Translations under genes and position numbers: made by a program
Source: Erigeron canadensis
Lineage: Eukaryota; Streptophyta; Magnoliopsida; Asterales; Asteraceae
DNA: 64,000 nt
Direction: 5' to 3'
Assembly (NCBI RefSeq): GCF_010389155.1
Contig: NC_057764.1
Location: forward strand, 10,044,001 to 10,108,000
Notes under the pieces: model-generated
Told to the model about the DNA's origin: nothing
Databases searched by the model: none
The model's input: the letters and a program-made list of their open reading frames with translations, nothing else
Shown: positions 34,251 through 47,200 of the stretch, piece after piece
Position numbering within the stretch: position 1 is the stretch's first letter
Layout of the letters: each line of letters opens with the position of its first letter

Positions 34251-35754
34251 TAAGCCCAAACAATTTAGACTGCTATTGACATAGATGTGCACTTATATTG
34301 GTGAACACTGCTGAAACATATATCATGATAAGGATATAGTGTAAGTCAAGACTTTAATTTGAGTGCGTTTAGTATACCTTGAATTGGGTCTTGCTATTGA
34401 ATTGCTTGAAAAACTAAGTTTAGTACTTATGATTTCAGTCAAAATAGGTCAAAAGGAGTCATTCAATTGATGTATTTGACAGATATTTTGATTTGCAATT
34501 TTTGTTTAAATAATCGAATTCAATATGCTTTTTGTATGATATAACTTGATAAGTGCTTGGATTCTAATCTTAATTGTGAGAATCTATTGTTTGTTATCAC
34601 TTATATTTGTTTAAGTATATTCTGAATTCAGTTATTTGAATTTGAGGATAGTACATGTGTTGTATAATTCTCATTGAGTTCGTCAATGTGTTCGTAGAAT
34701 TATTTATCTCAGATGGATGCGTGTCAACCGCTAAGATAAAGGATTTCCAAAGTGTATGAAAATTGAGTCTATCCAGTCTGGAATAGAGAAAGCTCAAGCT
34801 TAAAATGGAAGCAGAATACACTAGCACATCAACAACTCTTCTAGATTCAAACAGAGACAAAAATAAAGATGGAGAGATTGACTATGATGAATATTCAATC
34901 TTGTATCTTTTTATTTTTGATGTATTTGAATTTAGTTCACATCATTGATTGTGTCCAATGTCTGTGGTTATCAAATACTTAACGTGATAGATTGTAAATC
35001 ATTGATTAATTAATGACATAATGAATCTTAATTTAATTATTGTACATTTCAAATTGTGTTTAAGTCGTGACATCTATCTGGTATTTCTTTATCGAGAAAA
35101 GTACAAATGATTATGATATGAAAAAGAGATTTGTGTCTAGTTCATCGTGTTCTCTGAAGAATTATTCTCGTTAATCATACCGGGTTCATGAAAATTCTTA
35201 GTGAACTTTCAAAGTGTTACTCAAGGATCACATGAATCAAGAAAACTGGGTTAAGTGAATTATGCGTATTTGTCAAGTGGGCTTAATATGCGTGTTTCAC
35301 TGATGGACCTAATTTGAGTGTTTTGCCAACTGCGCTTCATATGTGCGTTTCAGTGTACAAATAGAGTTTGCGCATTTCAGTGTACATAGGATTACCCTCG
35401 TACTGACGTCAGCACGAGGTTGGTTGGTTAATTGACATTTGAGCTTAATTACGTCGATTAAGGCCAAAGCCCACACGAACCAAAACCCTACTAGTATAAA
35501 TACAAACCTACTCTATGAAATTAGGTATTCAATTGAGAAAGCTTTTGAGTGAATTGTTCACGAATTTACGAATTCGTTTGACTTGTTGCTCGTGTGACCT
35601 CCTACACCAACCACAAGCTTTGTGCATCTCGTTAGGTTGATTAATTACTCATTAATTAGCAAAAGGCAATAGCAATCTAGTTATCTCAAGAGGATTCAAC
35701 ACTCTTGACATAACAAATCACATCTTATTACGATCTACGCAACAATACGGTACC
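34251..35754. other. Non-coding region with promoter-like sequence
   Basis: No supported gene; the 87-residue minus ORF at 34597-34860 has no recognisable features. On plus, 35260-35390 repeats GCGTTTCAGTGTAC-like words, a perfect TGACGTCA palindrome is at 35404-35411, and a TATAAATAC box at 35495-35503. This may be a decayed LTR or the 5' region of the LINE that follows. Confidence 0.4.
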
Positions 35755-37238
35755 TTACAAAGGTGGTAGTTCAAATTCTAGTACAAAGCAAAGTAACCTT
35801 CCTAGTACGGATGCCCATGCTAGGCTGGTGAATACTAAAGATGCTAATATAGATAAAGTCAACGAAGAAGTAGGTGGTGGTTTGCATTCCATTACTAAAA
35901 CTCCTGATGTTTCGATCTCTAATGTTGTAAATGACCCTGTTCCAACTTCCTCGGTTGGGAAGGAAGTAACGGCTGAAAAAAGTGAGGTCAACCTTGGCGA
36001 AAAGAGTAATATTGAACAAAATATGTATGAAGGTTATATCTCTTTTGATCCCAATCAGCCAGTACCTTTGGTTGATGAGGTTGTCTCTCCTAAGAATGAT
36101 GGATCGAATATTATCAAGAATAATGAGGGTGATGGACAGGGTGTGAGGCCTAAGCCTCCATTGTCTTATGGTATGATGCAGAGCGAAAAATTTGAAACAA
36201 ATGCAAAAAAGGTAAACTTTCATTCTTAGTCTATGTAATTGACAATGGATGGTATTGACCTATTTATTCCTAAGGAATTTGTAATTGAGGTCAATAATAG
36301 ATTTGCAAGTACGGTTTTTGGTTATTTTCTTGGGAAAAGGCTAGCTTATCCAATTATGGAGAGTTATGTTAAGAATGTCTAGGCTAAATATGGTTTAAAG
36401 AGAGTCATGATGAACTCATCGGGATTCGATTTCTTTAAACTTAAAGATAATGCAGTATGGTTAAAGTGTTGGAGCAAGGGCCTTGGTTAATTCGATCTGT
36501 GCCTATTATCTTAAGTGTATGGACTCCTACAGCAAAGTTATCCAAATCTGAAATATCAAAGTTTCTTGTGTGGGTTAAATTGCACAATGTGTCATTGGTT
36601 GCATTCACAGAAGATGGCCTCAGCATGTTAGCAACTAAAATAGGAAAACCGATGTTGCTAGATTCCTATACAAGTACTATGTGTTTGGAATCATGGGGGC
36701 AGAGTAGTTATGCTCGTGCTTTAATTGAGTTGGATACTAGGAATGACTTGAAGAGTGAGCTTTCTATTGGTATCCCAAACCTACATGGCGACGGTTTTCC
36801 AACAAAAATAGTTAAGACTGAGTATGTATGGCGACCACCACACTATTCTTTTTGCAAAATATTTGGTCATGACGATTTACATTGTCCATTACAAAAACAG
36901 GTGGAACCGGTTGTAACTACTCAACATGAAGAGGACTTTACCAAAGATGTTCGCAAGAAAGGGAAGGCAAAAACGCAACAAAATGAAAAAGAACTTGCTG
37001 GAATTTGTTTACAAAAATCAAAGCCTCAAATGGTTTATAGGGTAAAGCTTCCATATGGAAATAAACAATCTTCGACTAATCCCCATGAACATAATGGTAG
37101 TAACTTGGTTGGATCATCGTCAAGTAAAGCAAACCAACATATTTCTCTTAATAACACTTATGATTTGTTAGCCGGGAATAATGCCAATGTGTTCTTGGAG
37201 GGTGATGGTTTGAAAGAAGGCCTTTCAACTACATATTG
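35755..37238 (+). pseudogene. LINE ORF1 pseudogene (DUF4283, zinc knuckle)
   Basis: Open from before 35828 to 36228, then through stops near 36228-36240 and a frameshift near 36455 to the long frame ending 37238. Seen: a polar N-terminus; GYFLGKRLAYPIMESYV, GPWLIRSVPIIL, VWVKLHNVSLVAFTEDGLS, LDSYTSTMCLESWGQSSYARA, the hallmark run of plant LINE DUF4283 proteins. A C-terminal knuckle follows (YSFCKIFGHDDLHC) in which the first Cys has become Tyr. ORF1 binds LINE RNA. This copy is broken by at least one frameshift. Confidence 0.88.
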
Positions 37239-40200
37239 AAGAAGAGGATGATGAGATTGAAGTTGCTTTCGATGAAACATCAGAGTATATGGTGAAACCT
37301 GAGGGGGCAAGCACTCCAGTCAAGGGGTTTCCAATATTTAGTCTTGCATCTTGGAATATTAGGGGTATGAATCACACCCCTAAACAAAGTGAGGTTCAGC
37401 AGGTAATTAGCGAGAATAAGTTATTTGTCCGTGCTATTCTTTAATCACATGTTTCTATTTTGAAACTTGGTAATATGTGTAGTAGTATTTTTACTAATTG
37501 GAGCTGGTCTTCTAATGCTAATCTATGCGAAAAGAATTCTCGAATTATTCTAGGATGGGACCAGGCTATGGTGGACTTGATGGTTATCTCACAAACCGAT
37601 CAAGTTACACGCACTCAGACTATTTTTAAGGCTAATAAAAATGCTATGTTTTGTTCGTTTATCTATGCACATAATTATTATGTCCATAGAAGGGAATTGT
37701 AGCATAATATATGTACCCATAAGGCGTTTGTATGTGATAAGCCTTCGGTATTATTTGGTGACTTTAATGTTGCATTATTTCTTCAAGATAAATCAGTTGG
37801 TTCTTCTAAGGTTGATATCACTATGAGAGAATTCAAAGATTGCGTGGATGAGCTTGAAGTAGTGGATATTAATAGGAGTGGTTTGCACTTCACGTGAAAT
37901 CAGAAACCAAAAGGTAGTATGGGTATTTTGAAAAAGCTAGATCGAATCATGGCAAACCAGTTCTTTTGGAATGATTTTACTAGAGCGCATGCCTACTTTC
38001 AACTGTATAGATTGTTTGATCATGCTCTTATGATGCTGAGTGTTCCTATGGCTATAAGATTCAAACCAAAACCTTTTAAGTTCTCTAATCTCCTTGTGTA
38101 TCATTTTGATTTTAAACAGGTTGTGATGGATTCCTGGAACAAGGTTATCGAGGGTCATCATATGTTTAGGTTGGGCAAAAAGATAAAATCTCTAAAGCAG
38201 CCTTTTCAAAAATTATTGTTTAGCAAGGGAAATCTCCATGACAAAATTACTAAACTAAGGCATGAATTAGATGAGGTTCAAAAAGCCATTGAGGAAGATC
38301 CTTTTATTTACAGGCTTTTAATGAAGCGGTTTTAGATGAAGTTAGACTTTTAAAGCAAAAAGCCAAGGTGAATTGGCTTTAAGTTGGTGACTCAAATTCC
38401 GCATACTTTTATATGGTTGTTAAAGCTCGAAAATCTAGGATCGTATAGACGCTGCTATTGATTCTCAAGGAAAACGATTTATTGAAAATATAGTGGGTCC
38501 GACTTTTATGGCTCACTACAAACAGTTTTTTGGTTCCCTTGGTATGGTCTCTAATTTTCATTCTAATGGTTTATTCACTAAAAAGTTATGAAATGAATAG
38601 GCTATCCATATTGTGCGTTTTGTTACTAGTGATGAGGTGAAAAAAGCTATGTTTGATAAGGGAGATGACAAAGCACCAGGTCCTGATGGTTATTCTTCAA
38701 AAAGTCTTGGGAAATTGTTGGTCTTAATGTGGTCGAGGCGGTCTAGGATTTTTTCAAGAGTGGGAAACTTTTGAAGTAGGTAAACCATACGATTGTATCT
38801 TTATTACCTAAAGTTGCTGCTCCATCCAGGATTTCTGACTTTCGGTTTATCTCGCTATGTAATGTAACTCTCAAATGCATTACAAAAATCATAGCAAACA
38901 GGATTAAAGATTGTCTTTCTGATCTAGTTCCTTGCAATCAATCTGCATTCATTCTTGGACGGAATATCTCTGATAACATACTCTTAACGCAAGAATTGAT
39001 GCACAAATATCAGTTGGATAAAGGTACTCCATGATGTGCTCTAAAGGTTGACATCCAAAAGTCTTATGATACAGTTGATTGGAGATTCTTGAAGAGAATT
39101 CTGATTGAATTTGGGTTCCACCCACATATAGTTCGTTAGATTATGTTTTGTGTGGCTACGTCTCCATATTTCATTTGTATTAATGGTTCTTTTCATGGTT
39201 TTTTCCTGGGCAAAAGGGGTGATAGTCCACGAATGCACAACTTGTATTATAATTAACTAGGTAGAAAGTAAAGAACAAAAAGTAAATAACAAGAACAATA
39301 ACAAGTTCAAGTGCAAGGAATCTAGGCACGTCTAATCATATGTATCATTAATTAAACGATGAATACATGGTCGATATTACAACTTGACTTACAAGAATAC
39401 AAATGAAGAAAGTAATTGCTAAGTCTAGACACACTAAAAACTTGAACAATTACAAGTAAAGTGACACACACTTTTTATGGTGACAAACACACAATAAATG
39501 GTGCGGCTGTGTTGCCTTTTATAGAGGCGAATTAGGGCAACCCAGCCTTCCCTTAATAGAGACTTGCTGGTGGTTGTCGATGTCCCATTGGCTCTTTGTA
39601 CTTGAATTCAGGAGCCTTTGTCTTCTTTACCAAAATGGGTATGAAAGAGAAAACCCTTGCTTTTGGTTCCAACTGTACCTTTGCCATACAAGGTAAATTA
39701 CAGTTGGAGGAACCACCATGTGACTTTTGTCTTCATCTTGTTTGAAATCTTCCCGCCTTGACATACAATTTGGGAAGCATACCACCCGCTGAAGAGAGTC
39801 ACTGGGCTCGCTGATGACTTGCTTACGACCTAAGTCAACGACCAAGTCTGGTAAGCGAATCCAAGACTCAACAATGGGTTTGAGACAGGATGATACTTTA
39901 TCACCATATCTCTTTGTACTTGTTATGGAGATTTTGACACTTATTCTTAAATGGAGAATTCGCAATTCTGAAGACTTTATCTATCATCCAAGGTGTATTA
40001 ACCTTTCTTTTACATATGATCTTATTATATTTATGCATATGGATGTACCATATACAATAGTTATTATGGATTATGGACACTTTGGAGGAGTTTAAACAAG
40101 CATCAGGTCTGGCACCTAGCCTACCCAAGAGCACGACATATTTTTATAATGTTCTCTTTCATATAAAGATCGCAATCTTATCAGTTCTGCCTTTTGAAGA

Positions 40201-40422
40201 GGGAACTTTGCCTGTAAAGTACTTGGGTGTGCCCCTTGTTTCCACTCGATTGATTTACCAAGACTGTAGAGAGCTGGTTGAAAGAGTCCAAAACCACATT
40301 TCTGATTGGAAAACTAAGTGCCACTCTTTCGCGAGACGACTTCAGTTGATCCAGTCTGTTCTAACTTCCATGCATATTTATTTGGGAACCATGTTTATGT
40401 TACCAGAAAGATTTGTAGATGA
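37239..40422 (+). pseudogene. LINE ORF2 pseudogene: endonuclease and reverse transcriptase
   Basis: Endonuclease: FSLASWNIRGMN near 37340, WSWSSNANL, LFGDFNVAL near 37755, LDRIM. RT: LPKVAAPSRISDFRFISL, NQSAFILGRNISDNILL, LKVDIQKSYDTVDWRFL, and beyond the solo LTR LRQDDTLSPYLF, then PVKYLGVPL and DWKTKCHSFARRLQL. The catalytic FADD box reads FTYD (SFTYDLIIF near 40010), losing an essential Asp. Many stops and shifts occur between 37440 and 39140. ORF2 would nick the target and reverse-transcribe LINE RNA; this copy is dead. Confidence 0.92.
39220..39873 (-). mobile_element. Solo LTR inside LINE RT, 654 bp
   Basis: In minus sense TGTTGAGTCTTGG to GACTATCA. Flanks AGGGG (39215-39219) and ATGGG (39874-39878) match at 4 of 5 positions, a slightly decayed 5 bp target duplication. 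The LINE codons on either side are contiguous in frame once the LTR and one duplicate are left out, so the borders are well supported. TATA box CTATAAAAGG at 39515-39524 (minus). No internal coding region, so this is a recombination-derived solo LTR. Confidence 0.85.
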
Positions 40423-40654
40423 TGTAACACCCCAACTAAGGCGGAACAATCAGATGTACAGAAAGTCGAGTATTCAAAACAAAGGATTATAAATAACATT
40501 CACCATAGCTTTATTTGATAAAAAGAATTTACCATGTACAAACATGTGAACCAATTTCCAAGTACAAATGCGTCCACCATACTTGGATATTAAGTCCACG
40601 AACCAAATAACAAGCACAAGAAATAGTAAACTACAATGATCAAGGCGGATTCCA
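40423..40654 (-). repeat. GYP-3 3' LTR fragment
   Basis: Begins TGTAACACCCCAACTAAGGC, the reverse complement of an LTR 3' end, and matches 54991-55222 at the same spacing with few differences over 232 bp, then diverges abruptly. It sits directly against LINE sequence at 40422, so GYP-3 inserted into the LINE. Confidence 0.88.
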
Positions 40655-41077
40655 CCACTCTCAGGTGTTGCATCGAGTCATCCGTGGATCGTGGGAATCG
40701 CAATTCTTTGGAAAAGAAGAACAATGCTTTCATCGTGTTTGGTCCTCAAAATTTTCGAAATTCAGTTGACTAGTTTCAAGGTGGAAGTGGGTAGTAAGAC
40801 TTCATACTTCATAGAAAGGATAAAAGGACAACTCAAATTAATATTCTTAGGTGAATTAAACGGATTGCGTCAATGTCGCTTGTTATCGAAAGAACTCCAA
40901 CTTCATCTTCAAACTGTTTCCCTTTGGTGTTGTGCTACTTGAACAAGTGACACGATGTCTGCACACAGATACTAATGAAATAGTGTTGCATTTTTAACTT
41001 GCAATTTCAATCCCAAGGGCTTCAATTATTGCTTGTAAAAATTTGCTTCCTAGTACTCTGACTAACACACATCATAA
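40655..41077. other. Unassigned, within GYP-3
   Basis: Follows the broken 3' LTR. An 83-codon plus ORF (40691-40942) shows no clear domain. It could be GYP-3 internal sequence or filler; I cannot assign it. Confidence 0.3.
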
Positions 41078-41082
41078 CTTCC
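41078..41082. other. COP-A target-site duplication, left
   Basis: CTTCC directly left of the LTR; the identical CTTCC lies at 52886-52890 directly right of the other LTR. A 5 bp duplication is normal for copia integrase. Confidence 0.95.
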
Positions 41083-41395
41083 TGTCATAACACGATTTCT
41101 TCTCTGAATTCGATCTCAACAATGGCGGATCAAGTGTGTGTTCTTGGTGTGTTTAGTGTGTGTGATTTCTAGAGAGAGAGAGAGAGATTGGAACGAACTA
41201 GTATTAAGTGTGTGTAAAAAATGGATCAAAGGCTTATGATTTCTAAGGAGTTGAGGGTATTTATAGTCTAAATCTACAATTAAGCTAATTAACACTCCTA
41301 GTCCTTCAACCTTAGAAATCATTTCACCATGTCTTAACAACAACTAAGTCCACTAATTTTAATTACAATTTATCACTATTTTTGAATTTCTAACA
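41083..41395 (-). repeat. COP-A 3' LTR (minus copy), 313 bp
   Basis: In minus sense TGTTAGAAATTC to GTTATGACA. TATA box as CTATAAATA (complement at 41259-41267). An AG microsatellite lies near 41171. Confidence 0.95.
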
Positions 41396-44248
41396 TTCTC
41401 CCCCTTAGTGATATATTGTAATGAATGACATACGTGTTATTTTGTCTTGTAGGAAATAAGTTGATGAGCCCGATGGTGAAGACAGTTGGTGTGATGAAAC
41501 AAGTCTTCAAAGCTTTCTCATTGTCTCTGGAGAAGTTAAATCAATCTTGGTCTTGGACTTCTTGAAGTTAAAACATGATGAAATTCTCAATGTTCTTTTT
41601 GAACAGAGAATAAAATGAATGAGTCTAGAATCTTTGAAAATTGTTGAACCATGAATCAGAGTTGTCTTTTGAAGTGTGGAAGGTATAAATTTGGCTTTGA
41701 TTCTTCAATCTTCGATTCTTGAATGAAAATTTGTTTCCTTAGAATGAAGTATCAAAAACTTAAACTCTCCTCCTTGATATTTGCATTGAAGCTTCTTGAT
41801 CAAGTATTATTATATGACTTTGAAGATCTTGAATGAAATGTGTTGATGAAGACTCTTTCGAAGCTTTACTTCTTTGTCTTGAATCTTCCAATCAATCTTT
41901 CAACTTTTGTAGCTTTGATCTTTGTCATTTTAACATAAACACTTTGGAGAGTAAACTTTTGAACAAAACTTGAATTAATCATGTTCCCCCTCAATTCATG
42001 AGTGTAAGCATTTTGAAGCATTTTTGGACATCATATCCTTATCTTTTTTTCAAGTCAAGAACTCAATTCTGAAAATGAACAACTCAAATCTGAAAATCTG
42101 AGCTCAATTGACTGAAATTCCATTAATTGCAAGTTTTCCCATCAATCTCATACACTAAATATTCTCTCTTATCTTTTATCGGTAACCTCCATACACTCAA
42201 TACAACCTTCTTACTAACTCCATGTTTGCACAAATCAAGTTCAAAGGTTTTCTTTCTCAATCAATCATAATCTTTTTCTCCCCCTCATAATGACAAAGTT
42301 GGGAAGCAATGTCATTATGCAAACATTGAGTGATAGAATACGAAAAGAAATATCACAAGTTAAAACTAGATTTGCGTGGAGAAATATCAAACATCAACAC
42401 ATCAACCCAATTCAATAGTCCTAACCCAAAGAATCCTAAGGGTAACTAAAATGTAAGGTTGAAGTTGTTGGTATAAATGTTATAGTATGGTATTGGTGGG
42501 TTTTGTGTTTGTGAGATGAGAAATGGAAAATAAAAAAAAAATCCGGATAAGGATGATCCGTTAACATGTTCAAAAATCTTTTTCGGATTTCCTATGTATC
42601 ATTGAATTATGCACAAAGCAATTTTCTAACATAGTTCGGTCTTGTAGCTTTTCAACTACGAGATTGCTTTAAGAATAGAAATCATGGTTAGTATCACCTA
42701 AGGCGTTCGATAACCATAATCTATTATCCTTAAAGACTTTTAGAAAACATCTGAGGTCACTGATAGACTTCTCGTTCACTCAATAATCACATAAATGTAA
42801 TTATGAGACCTAGGTTCAATGTTGGAAAAGATATGAGCATTGGTAGGATTTCCATTTGATCATAGTGGAATATCAATTAAGATATCACTATAAATGTTCC
42901 GGCTATATCACATAGATATGCAATGATATCACAAAGATATGACTCAAATGTGTCTTAAGAAAATGAATAAGGATCAAATTAATGATCAAGCAAGATAGCT
43001 ATAGACACAACATGATCAAATGAAGTCGGGGACCGGAGCAGAGTGTCGCCCTTTTTCAATATCAACATCTTCCAAACGAAGAGTTAATAGAAATGTGAAA
43101 ATCTCCGTGAGAAATAAAACAAGTATTTGTTAAGAAATACTTGAGTGCGTAGGTAAAGATGTGCATCGCTTCACTGGGTCCATGAAGTCTTAATCAAGAT
43201 ATCAACAAATGACATCCGATAGAAATTTGTTTTAGCCGGCGATTTGAGAATTTAGGGAAGGGTATCATTTTCTTTTAACCCTTTTCTCACAACATATCAC
43301 CATAACCTCTCACTTTTCGACTTTACTCCCTCCATCCTATTTGCACGACACCATCATCACTGAAAATAGAAGTGAATGCTCCGGGGTTAGAATTCATCGG
43401 CGATGATGAAGTTCATGGAGTGAATGAATCGCTCATGTGCAAACTAAACACCGAACTTCAATTGATGAAAAATCATTTGAAAATCATCAAATGTGAATAA
43501 GAAAATGATTTGAAAACACATTTGAAGTTTTGAACTTTTTGAAATCACAAACTCCCCCTTAATCTATGCACACGTAGATCTTAAAAGTTTTTCATAGAAA
43601 GGTAGAGCAAAAATTGGTTTTTGTGAAGTCAAAAAGAGTAAAATCTTTGTTGTGATATATACATGGAAAAAAGATTTGAGAGTCTAAAAGTGAACAAGAT
43701 TTTAAGAAACACAAAGTTTTGCGTCAACAACAATATTCAAAGTAAGACTACTAGGGAGTACACAAAGGCGTTCAATCCTTCGCATCTTACATCAACAAGT
43801 TGGATGCAACTAAAACATTTAAGCACAAATTTAACTCAATCAATTGTTCACGATGAGACAACTAGAGAGTACACAAAGGCGTTCAATCCGTCGCTTCTCA
43901 TATCAACAATTGAGAGTAACAAAATCTTTTGATAAGAAAAATAATTCTTTTGAAAATAAATAAAACTTTTTTAAGAACGGGTTATACACAGAGTATGTAT
44001 AAGCCATAGAGAAATAAATAAATCATTTGAGCATGGGTTACATACAGAGTATATGTAAACCACAAAGATATAAATAAAACTATAAAGCCCGGGTTACATA
44101 TAGAGTATATGTAAGCCACCAAATAAAGAAAAAAAATAAAGAAAATCTTTTTGTTATTTTTTTTTTAAATTTTATATTTTTGTATTTGATTTTTTTCTTT
44201 TCAAATTTTGTATTTTGTTTTTCAAGAATGTATCAAGAACAAAATAAG
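41396..44248 (-). other. COP-A 3' non-coding region (minus copy)
   Basis: Counterpart of 23163-25899. Three hairpins at 43979-44005, 44035-44061 and 44091-44117. The ACAAAGGCGTTC motif occurs at 43755-43778 and 43867-43890, with a variant at 42690-42713. PPT-like tracts (complement CCCCCT) at 41396-41406, 41983-41994, 42279-42289 and 43551-43562. No ORF is shared with the plus copy. Confidence 0.85.
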
Positions 44249-47200
44249 TTAAGGTTCAAGATTTAACATGCCAAGCTTAGAGATAAGAAAGTTAAACCTT
44301 TTCTCATCCAATGGTTTAGTGAACAAATCTATAAGTTGGTAGTCAGTTCCCACAAAGTAGAGTTCGATGTCCCCTTTCTCAATATGATCTTTGAGAAAAT
44401 GATATCTCACATCTAGATGCTTTGATCGAGAGTGGTTTACTGAGTTGACTGCAATAGCAATGGCACTTTGAGAGTCACAATAGATGGGAATATGATCATA
44501 TTTCAGACCATAATCAGTAAGCTGAGTCTTCATCCATCACACTTGAGCACAACAACTAGCCGCAGCCACATATTCAGCTTCGGCTGTTGATAGTGACACA
44601 CAGTTTTGTTTCTTGGAAGACTAACTCACAATTTTATCACTCAAAAATTGTAAAGTACCGGAAGTTCTCTTGCGATCAAGCTTACAACCTGCAAGATCTG
44701 CATCTGAATAGGCAGTTAAATTGAATCCAGTATCCCTTGGATACCAGAGACCTAAATTGGGTGTACCCTTCAGATAACGAAATATTCGTTTCACAGCTTG
44801 AAAATGTAAATCAGTTGGAGCAGCTTGATACCTAGCACACATACATGTTGCAAACATTATATTTGGGCGAGATGCTGTAAGATACAACAATGAACCAATC
44901 ATAATTCTATATCTCTTTTGGTCAAATGGTTTCCCATTTTTATTAGCATTAATACTTGTAGGAGCAGCCATTAGAATTGAAATTGAAGAACAAGTAGTCA
45001 TATCAAACTTTTTCAACATGTCATGAATATACTTACCTTGTGATATGAAAATACCATTTGGTAGTTGTTTGATTTGAAGACCCAAAAAGTAGTTCATTTC
45101 CCCAATCATGCTCATTTCAAGATGATTAACCATTAGAGATAAAAAATTTCGGCTAAATGTTTGACTGGTTGACCCAAAGATAATGTCATCAACATATATT
45201 TCGACAAGAAGAACATGCTTACCTTGTTTGCGAATGAATAGGGTAGGGTCAATTGTGCCTTTGGTAAAGCCACCTCTAATCAAGAAAGTAGATAAGGAAT
45301 CATACCATGCTCGGGGTGCTTGTTTAAGACCGTGGAGAGCCTTGTCTAACCTGTAGACATGGTTTGGTCTTTTGGGATCAACAAAACCTTCTGGTTGTTC
45401 AACGTAAACTTCTTCTTTGAGATCACCATTCAAGAAAGCTGTCTTCACATCCATTTGAAACACAGTGAAGTTTCTGAATGCAGCATAAGCTAAGAAAATC
45501 CGAATGGCTTCCATTCTTGCAACTAGAGCAAAAGTTTCGTCAAAATCAACACCAGGTTGCTGGCAATAACCCTTTGCAACTAATCGAGCTTTTTTCCTTA
45601 CTACCACTCCATTCTCATCCTTCTTGTTCTTGAAAATCCATTTTGTGCCAGTAGGTTCATCTTTTCTTGGATTTGGAACTAATCGCCATACTTTCAGTCT
45701 TTCAAACTGAGCGAGTTCGTCTTGCATAGCTTTAACCCATTCTGGATCTCGAAGAGCTTCGGAAACAGTTTTGGGTTCAATGTTGCTAAGAGAAAGTGCT
45801 ACAAGACACTCATTCACTAAAGTACGACTAGTTCTCTGACTTGTGGATCTCCAATAATTTGATCTGTAGGGTGATCTTTTCGCATACATGACCATTTGCG
45901 ATCATGAGGAAGAGGATCTTGTTGATTGACATCAACATCATCATCATTAAAACCAGAGTTTTGCTGAGAGATGGAATCATAGCTTGGTAGAACAGCTTCC
46001 TCGTAGGATAGATGATCGAAATCAAGAGGCACATATACATTTGGAGTGTTCATTGGATTGGTAGTCTGGGTATATTGGGTAGGTTGTTCTTGAACATTCA
46101 CTGGAGAAGAATTATCAGGAAAGGATTGAGAAGAAAAATCATTAGAAGAGGATGAAGAACTACTACTTGAAGAAGTAGCATTTTGCTCAGAAGAACTTGA
46201 TGATGATTCATGATGGTTGTCAGGAACTGGATCATGGTTCGAAACTGGTTAAACGATGACTTGAGGTTCTTCATCATGAATCGGTTTAGAATTGTAGAAT
46301 TCTTCAAAAAGAATATCTAACTCATCACTTGTTGGAGCTGGAAACTTCTTGAATTTAGATGCCAAAGTAGAAGTCCTTGATGAAGTACTTGAATCACTTG
46401 GATCATTACTTGTTAGTAGCAAACTTTCTTGCTCAAAGATCATGCCTGACATCTCATCAAACCAAACATTCAATGTTTCTTGAATCGTATTTGTTCGGCG
46501 ATTGTAGATTCGGTAGGCAATCGATGTCTTGGAATAACCAACAAAGTAACCTTCATCACCTTTCTTTTCGAACTTTCCAAGATTTTCCAACAAACACACC
46601 CAAAGATATGAAAATAGTTGATGTTGGGTTTCCGTTTGTTAACAACCTCATAAGGAGTCTTCTCAAAATGCTGATTAACAATGGACCGATTCTGAGTGTG
46701 ACAAGCAGTGTCAACAGCTTCAGCCCACATGTTGGAAGATAACTTAGAATAAGCAAGCATGGTTCTTGCAGCTTCCACAAGCGTTCAATTTCTCCTTTCA
46801 ATGACACCGTTTTGTTGTGGGGTACGAACCGCATGGAATTGGTGAGTAATGCCTTTGGATTTACAAAATTCATCAAACACGACATTTTTGAGCTCAATGG
46901 ATGTAATGTACTGGAAGTTGAAGATTTACTTGAGTAGAAGTGATGAAATCGATCAAAGTTTGAGTTGTTTCATCTTTAGAGGCAAGAAACTTGACCCAAG
47001 TATATCTTGAATAATCATCAACAATAACCAAGATGTATCTCTTCCCATTTCGGCTTTGTACTTTCATCGGCCCACACAGATCCATGTGAAGCAAATGAAG
47101 AGGTGCTAATGAATTTGGAGATTTCTTAGGTTTATGAGAAGCTCGTTTAATCTTCCCAACAGCACAAGAAGGACACACATGCTCACTTTCATACTTATAG

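Larger units (their letters stand above)
35755..40422 (+). mobile_element. LINE (L1-type non-LTR retrotransposon), 3'-truncated
   Basis: Plus-strand element with an ORF1 of DUF4283 type, then ORF2 with endonuclease and reverse transcriptase. It is interrupted by a solo LTR (39220-39873) and cut at 40422 by the GYP-3 LTR. The RT C-terminus, 3' UTR and poly(A) tail are absent. Confidence 0.9.

Noticed and set aside
43320..43352. TACTCCCTCCATCC resembling a Stowaway MITE terminus
   Set aside because: No partner terminus or TA duplication was found nearby; the plus COP-A copy has diverged related sequence, so it may be native to the family.
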